Program-made: the position numbers and the translations under genes
Source of the DNA: CAIOZA01 sp964464375
GTDB lineage: Bacteria; Bacteroidota; Ignavibacteria; Kapaibacteriales; UBA2268
Direction: 5' to 3'
Assembly: GCA_964464375.1 (NCBI GenBank)
Contig: CAYXFU010000033.1
Location: 1 to 40,029 of the forward strand
DNA: 40,029 bases
Shown here: positions 35,205-40,029 of the stretch, piece after piece
Position numbering within the stretch: position 1 is the first letter of the stretch
How the letters are laid out: the number at the start of each line of letters is the position of its first letter
Notes under the pieces: model-generated
Seen by the model: the letters and a program-made list of their open reading frames with translations, nothing else
Told to the model about the DNA's origin: nothing
Database searches by the model: none

Positions 35205-35286
35205 GGGCAAGGGACAAGGGAATACAGTAATACATGGATTCCTCACGATGTTCGGAATGACATGGTGATAATAATTAGAAAGATAA

Positions 35287-37179
35287 ATGAATAATTGGGA
35301 TGATGTAAAGCGGAGAATACTTGAAACCGCCGACCTTGTAGAAATAGTCGGCGATGTGGTTGATTTGCGTCATCGCGGAGCCAACTTCGTTGGGTTGTGC
35401 CCGTTCCATACAGAAAAAACTCCATCATTTGCGGTATCAAGTGATAAAGGAATTTATAAGTGCTTCGGTTGTGGTAAGTCGGGGAATGTGATATCTTTCA
35501 TGACAGACTATCACGGAATGGATTATAGCGAAGCGATAAAGGAACTTGCTAGAAGATATGCGATACCGATGCCTGAACAAACAAAATCAAAAAAGCAGAA
35601 GGAACAAATTTCTAAGCGTGAACTTGTGATGAATGCTCTTGATGAAAGCGGAAAATATTTTATCAAGATGCTTGGAACTACATCAGGTAAGACAGCTCTC
35701 AGTTATATTAACAAACGAGGATTCAGTAAGGAAACTCAGAAGGAGTTCATGATTGGGCTTTCGCCAACAGGGTGGGACAATCTGAAGCTGGAGCTAGAGA
35801 AGAAGGGATTTTCTGATCAGACTTTGATGGAAGCCGGATTGCTTGTTGAACGCGACGGAGGAGGTGGATTTTATGACCGTTTCCGCGAAAGGCTTATGTT
35901 CCCGATTCAGGATACATTGGGTAAGATAATCGGTTTCGGTGCAAGGCAGTTGATTGATGATAAGAATCAACCAAAATATATAAATTCACCACAGACGATT
36001 GTTTATGATAAAAGCAAGGTTCTTTACGGATTGTTCCAGGGTAAAAACGAGATCAGATCTAAAGGATATGCGATTCTGACAGAAGGATATGCCGATGTTA
36101 TTTCGCTTTATCAGGCTGGATTCAAGAATTCGATAGCCTCCAGTGGGACTTCACTTACGAAGGAACAATTGATATTGCTCAAAAGATACTGTAAGAAATT
36201 ATATATTGTTTATGATGCAGATTCAGCAGGTATTAGTGCAACTCTCAGAGCAATTGATCTCGCTTTGGAGGAAGGCTTCGAGCTTTGGGTTGTAGCACTT
36301 CCAGCCGGAGAGGATCCGGACAGTATAATCAGGGAGAATGGTAACAAGTTGTTCCAGGCATATATTAAGGATGCACAGTCCTTTGTAGAATTTAAATATA
36401 ACTATTACAAAAAGGAAGATAAGCTCAGTTCTCCTGCAGATATTTCGCATTTAATCAGGGATGTGATTGGAAATATAGTTAAAATTCCGGACAGACTGCA
36501 GCACGATGCATTTATTAGCCGTTTAGCGGCACTACTTAATCTTTCAACGAGGCAGGTCGAAAGAGTTTATAAAGAAAAGGGAAAACTCGAGGGTGAGCTT
36601 GCAAAGAGCGGTAAACGGCAGGAACCAAAAGCAGTCGAACAACCAACGCCTAAGATAGTAGAAGATGCAGATAGCGAAGAAATTGATGATAATTTTGAGC
36701 CGGATTACTCTGTTTTACTGACAGAAGAGAAAATGATTCTGAAGAATATGGTTATTAGCTCTGCTGTGGCTGATTATCTTATTGATACAGTAGAAATTGA
36801 CGATGATCGTTTTATAACTAATGAAGCAAAAAGACTATTCCATTTGCTTAGTGGGCTGAGAACTGAGAATGATAATTTAATCAAGAAAATTGTCAGCGAT
36901 GAAACGGTTCATCCAAAAGATGTAGAGTTTTTTAGTTCACTTGTTCTTGAAAGCAATGAAATCAGTGATAATTGGAAGAATTTTTCTAAGGGTGTCGCAG
37001 AATTTGATTTGATAAAGCCTGTCAAGGATTCATTAATCAAGCTGGATTTGTTGCAATTGGACATTAAGCTTGAGGAAATTACAAAGAAAATAAAGGAAGG
37101 TCAGGAATCTAGTACTGAACTATTGATAAAGCATACTGAATTAAGTCAAAAAAGGAAAGAATTAACAAATAGATTTTAA
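35287..37179 (+). CDS. dnaG: DNA primase
   Basis: A 630-aa bacterial primase that makes RNA primers at the replication fork. The N-terminal CHC2 zinc finger is complete (Cys38, His41, Cys59, Cys62 in LCPFHTEKTPSF and YKCFGCGKSG). The catalytic core includes LMFPIQDTLGKIIGFGARQL, and the Toprim domain has LTEGYADVISLYQAG (metal-binding Glu) and YIVYDADSAG (DxD). The C-terminal region (about 480-630) would be the DnaB-binding part. The start ATG 35287 fits the usual N terminus. The next gene starts directly after its stop codon. Confidence 0.95.
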   Translation: MNNWDDVKRRILETADLVEIVGDVVDLRHRGANFVGLCPFHTEKTPSFAVSSDKGIYKCFGCGKSGNVISFMTDYHGMDYSEAIKELARRYAIPMPEQTKSKKQKEQISKRELVMNALDESGKYFIKMLGTTSGKTALSYINKRGFSKETQKEFMIGLSPTGWDNLKLELEKKGFSDQTLMEAGLLVERDGGGGFYDRFRERLMFPIQDTLGKIIGFGARQLIDDKNQPKYINSPQTIVYDKSKVLYGLFQGKNEIRSKGYAILTEGYADVISLYQAGFKNSIASSGTSLTKEQLILLKRYCKKLYIVYDADSAGISATLRAIDLALEEGFELWVVALPAGEDPDSIIRENGNKLFQAYIKDAQSFVEFKYNYYKKEDKLSSPADISHLIRDVIGNIVKIPDRLQHDAFISRLAALLNLSTRQVERVYKEKGKLEGELAKSGKRQEPKAVEQPTPKIVEDADSEEIDDNFEPDYSVLLTEEKMILKNMVISSAVADYLIDTVEIDDDRFITNEAKRLFHLLSGLRTENDNLIKKIVSDETVHPKDVEFFSSLVLESNEISDNWKNFSKGVAEFDLIKPVKDSLIKLDLLQLDIKLEEITKKIKEGQESSTELLIKHTELSQKRKELTNRF

Positions 37180-38154
37180 ATGAAAAATAGACTGAAAATA
37201 GTAACAAAGAATATTTTATCGAAATCATTCATTGGATCGGTTGTGTTCTCTACTGCACTGTGGCTCTATACAACACTAAATAGTGAATCTAGTGCGCATT
37301 TGAATGTACCACTTAAAATTACTCTTCCGCCGAGTCGTGCAATTGAGAATGAAATTAATAAAGAAATATCGGTTAAAGTAAAAGGTTCCGGCTGGCACTT
37401 ACTCAACGCATTATATTTCAATCAAACAAACCAATGCTTGATAGATCTGAGCGGAGAAAACATTAAGGATAGCATTATTGAACTCAGCAGAAGTGATTTT
37501 ATGAAGAATCTGCAAAGTATGAACAATCTCGAACCATTAGACATTGAAGATCCAAAGGCTTTATATATCAAAACCGGCAAGGTGGGTCAATACTCGATTG
37601 ATGTAGAACCTGATATAATAATTAATCCAAGAGATGGTTTTATGGTAGTAGGAGAAATTCTTACAAAACCTGATCTGATCAATATAAGCGGTAATGATAA
37701 AGTTGTAAAAAAGATATTAAATTGGCGAACTCAAAGGATAGAAATTAATGATGTATTTGGACCTATTACTAAGGTTGTTTCTTTGTCTGACTCTCTAAAG
37801 AATATAATTAAGTTGTCGGAGAATAGAGTAAAAATTATCGCTGATATACAAAAGGTAACAGAAATCAAACTATATGACATAAAAATTAAAATTAACGGAG
37901 CAGATTTGCCAAAGGATCATAAAATCATACCAGCTTCAGTTAGTATAACTATTAGGGGTGGTATTGACCAGGTAAGCGCACTGGATCAGGTGAGCATTAT
38001 TGCAAGCATAAATGCCACCGAAATTATATCAGATTCGCTAGGATTCTTAAAACCAGTAATTAGTGTACCTCCAAATATTAAAGTTTTATCGATTGACCCA
38101 CCTTTTGTCCGCCATGTAAAGCGTACGCCAGTAAACGCTGAGAGAAGATTTTAA
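37180..38154 (+). CDS. YbbR-like domain protein
   Basis: A 324-aa membrane-anchored protein: one N-terminal membrane segment (FIGSVVFSTALWLYTTL) followed by YbbR-type beta domains outside the cytoplasm (VPLKITLPPSRAIENEI, EISVKVKGSGWHLL, VSLSDSLKNIIKL, ASVSITIRGG). In Firmicutes such proteins (CdaR) control the diadenylate cyclase CdaA; in this lineage the role is not shown, and no cyclase gene is nearby. Its ATG directly follows the dnaG stop, so the two are coupled. Confidence 0.75.
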   Translation: MKNRLKIVTKNILSKSFIGSVVFSTALWLYTTLNSESSAHLNVPLKITLPPSRAIENEINKEISVKVKGSGWHLLNALYFNQTNQCLIDLSGENIKDSIIELSRSDFMKNLQSMNNLEPLDIEDPKALYIKTGKVGQYSIDVEPDIIINPRDGFMVVGEILTKPDLINISGNDKVVKKILNWRTQRIEINDVFGPITKVVSLSDSLKNIIKLSENRVKIIADIQKVTEIKLYDIKIKINGADLPKDHKIIPASVSITIRGGIDQVSALDQVSIIASINATEIISDSLGFLKPVISVPPNIKVLSIDPPFVRHVKRTPVNAERRF

Positions 38155-38162
38155 AAGAATTA

Positions 38163-38246
38163 TCAAATCATTATGCTCTTAAAATTTCTATTGGCATACT
38201 TAACTAAGTAAATACCATTGCTTAAAGACACAATAAATTGTACTTC
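38163..38246 (-). pseudogene. Fragment of a T9SS sorting domain
   Basis: A minus-strand frame of 27 codons between a TAG (38247-38249) and a TGA (38163-38165) reads FIVSLSNGIYLVKYANRNF and ends KSIMI. SNGIYLVK followed by a basic, hydrophobic end is the typical last part of type A T9SS sorting domains. No signal or body of a gene is recognisable upstream, so this is a decayed end of a lost secreted protein. Confidence 0.5.
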
Positions 38247-38249
38247 CTA

Positions 38250-38748
38250 ATAATAAAAATATATTCAATAGCAAAAATCATAATGCTGTAGCAACTGAGT
38301 ATAAGCGTCAATACATAAATTCAAGTAAATTAATTATTGAGATTATTTTGATAAGAATTGAGATTACAAGACGTTTAGATATAAAATTGCAATTTCAAAT
38401 CAGATTCTGGAATAATGTAATTAAATAAGCTCTATTTGTACTACTGGTGGGCATAGAGAGCATAACACAAAATGAAATATTGACTTTTGAATCGAAGAAT
38501 TTGGAGTAAAATTAGGTTAATAGGTTAAAAAAAGTGAAAAAAAAGGAAATATTGATTCAATGTTTGCAAAAAATTGAGGAAATCCGGTAAAATTATTAGA
38601 ATAAATATGCTTGATTTTTAACAATAATTGGATTGTGGATAAATATTTTTTTGGAATAAATATTAACCGAGAACAAGATGAATAGTGCATTTAGCATTTA
38701 TTAGCTTGTTAAAGAAACAGAGCAAATGAAAAATAAATTCAAAAATAA
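38250..38748. other. AT-rich intergenic region before the rRNA promoters
   Basis: About 500 nt with no supported gene, RNA or repeat. It is strongly AT-rich and could hold upstream activating sequence for the rRNA operon. Confidence 0.5.
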
Positions 38749-38779
38749 TTTGGTAATTAGAAAAATTCCCGTAATTTTG
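38749..38779 (+). promoter_or_regulatory. rRNA promoter P1
   Basis: TTTG (38749-38752), 19-nt spacer, TAATTTTG (38772-38779). This matches the TTTG / TAnnTTTG promoter of Bacteroidota housekeeping sigma factors. Transcription would start near 38786, about 330 nt before 16S. Confidence 0.7.
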
Positions 38780-38824
38780 TAGTCCCTTCAAGATAGGGGG
38801 ATTAAGAATAATAGAATTTTTAAT

Positions 38825-38838
38825 CACGTTCTTTGAAA
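38825..38838 (+). promoter_or_regulatory. boxA-like element 1 in the rRNA leader
   Basis: CACGTTCTTTGAAA resembles the boxA sequence bound by NusB-NusE for antitermination of rRNA transcription. A 14-nt identical copy lies at 39001-39014. Confidence 0.6.
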
Positions 38839-38953
38839 GCTGGAAAAAAAAATATGACAAAATTAAGTAATGAAGATGAAAAGCAACAACTGTAGCAACA
38901 TCAGAGATGGTAAAATAATAAATGCAAAAATATGTTAAGAAATTAAAAATAAA

Positions 38954-38985
38954 TTTGCACAGAATAAAAAAAAGTCATATTTTTG
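38954..38985 (+). promoter_or_regulatory. rRNA promoter P2
   Basis: TTTG (38954-38957), 20-nt spacer, TATTTTTG (38978-38985). It is a second match to the Bacteroidota promoter form, just before the second boxA-like element. Confidence 0.65.
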
Positions 38986-39000
38986 AAATCCAACTTTTGA

Positions 39001-39014
39001 CACGTTCTTTGAAA
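39001..39014 (+). promoter_or_regulatory. boxA-like element 2 in the rRNA leader
   Basis: CACGTTCTTTGAAA, identical to 38825-38838 and 176 nt downstream of it. It lies about 100 nt before the 16S start. Confidence 0.65.
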
Positions 39015-39110
39015 ATAGGGAGTACAAAAAATAAGAAAAAAGCAATTTTTAATTTGAGTAGCCTTGAGATCAACTCCGATATATAAAATAGAAAACAAAA
39101 ACTAAAATAT

Positions 39111-40029
<919 letters not shown>

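Overview
The window looks like a chromosome segment from an uncultured, AT-rich member of the Bacteroidota/Chlorobi/Ignavibacteria/Kapabacteria group. Three lines of evidence support this. At least three secreted proteins end in a type IX secretion (T9SS) sorting domain (5229-7448, 9288-12173, 27326-29215). The rRNA promoters match the TTTG-N19/20-TAnnTTTG form used by Bacteroidota-type sigma factors. The partial 16S rRNA at the right edge looks FCB-like, but lineage cannot be fixed without a database. A run of exactly 100 N at 4678-4777 shows that this is a scaffold from an assembly, probably metagenomic.

Layout: 1-4559 holds an RNase HI-like gene, a MEDS-domain sensor gene and a large multi-PAS/GAF histidine kinase; the last two share one reading frame and are separated by a single TAG. 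4560-5228 is non-coding and packed with short palindromes in an imperfect tandem array that contains the assembly gap. 5229-12173 has a secreted GH20 hexosaminidase, a HEAT-like gene without a standard start codon, a BrnT/BrnA toxin-antitoxin pair, a protease-like gene remnant, an orphan HicB and a secreted Asp-box (BNR) protein. 12374-17334 has an EamA transporter, a small lipoprotein and an AddB-like helicase/nuclease subunit. 17417-20700 is a minus-strand pair, a secreted TPR-CHAT protease and a small membrane protein. 20835-24310 holds a small unknown ORF and polA. 24319-26902 is a TonB-dependent receptor under a TPP riboswitch, hence probably a thiamin-compound importer. 27326-31330 has a secreted 5'-nucleotidase convergent with a DUF255 thioredoxin-fold protein. 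31425-33890 is an accessory island with a REP-associated tyrosine transposase (RAYT), a DUF2971 protein and a TPR protein. 34250-38154 has a lytic transglycosylase, dnaG and a YbbR-like gene. The end carries tandem rRNA promoters, two boxA-like elements and the first ~920 nt of 16S rRNA.

The most interesting theme is the RAYT with a large set of short perfect or near-perfect palindromes. At least sixteen are scattered over the window, three of them matching the RAYT's own flanks. Several lie inside open reading frames without breaking them: in the kinase, twice in the sorting domain of the Asp-box protein, and in the RAYT gene itself. The RAYT is also bracketed by a palindrome plus a 27-nt direct repeat. 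Other points worth attention are the TPP-controlled receptor, the in-frame TAG between sensor and kinase, the TPR-CHAT/membrane-protein pair, and several gene remnants.
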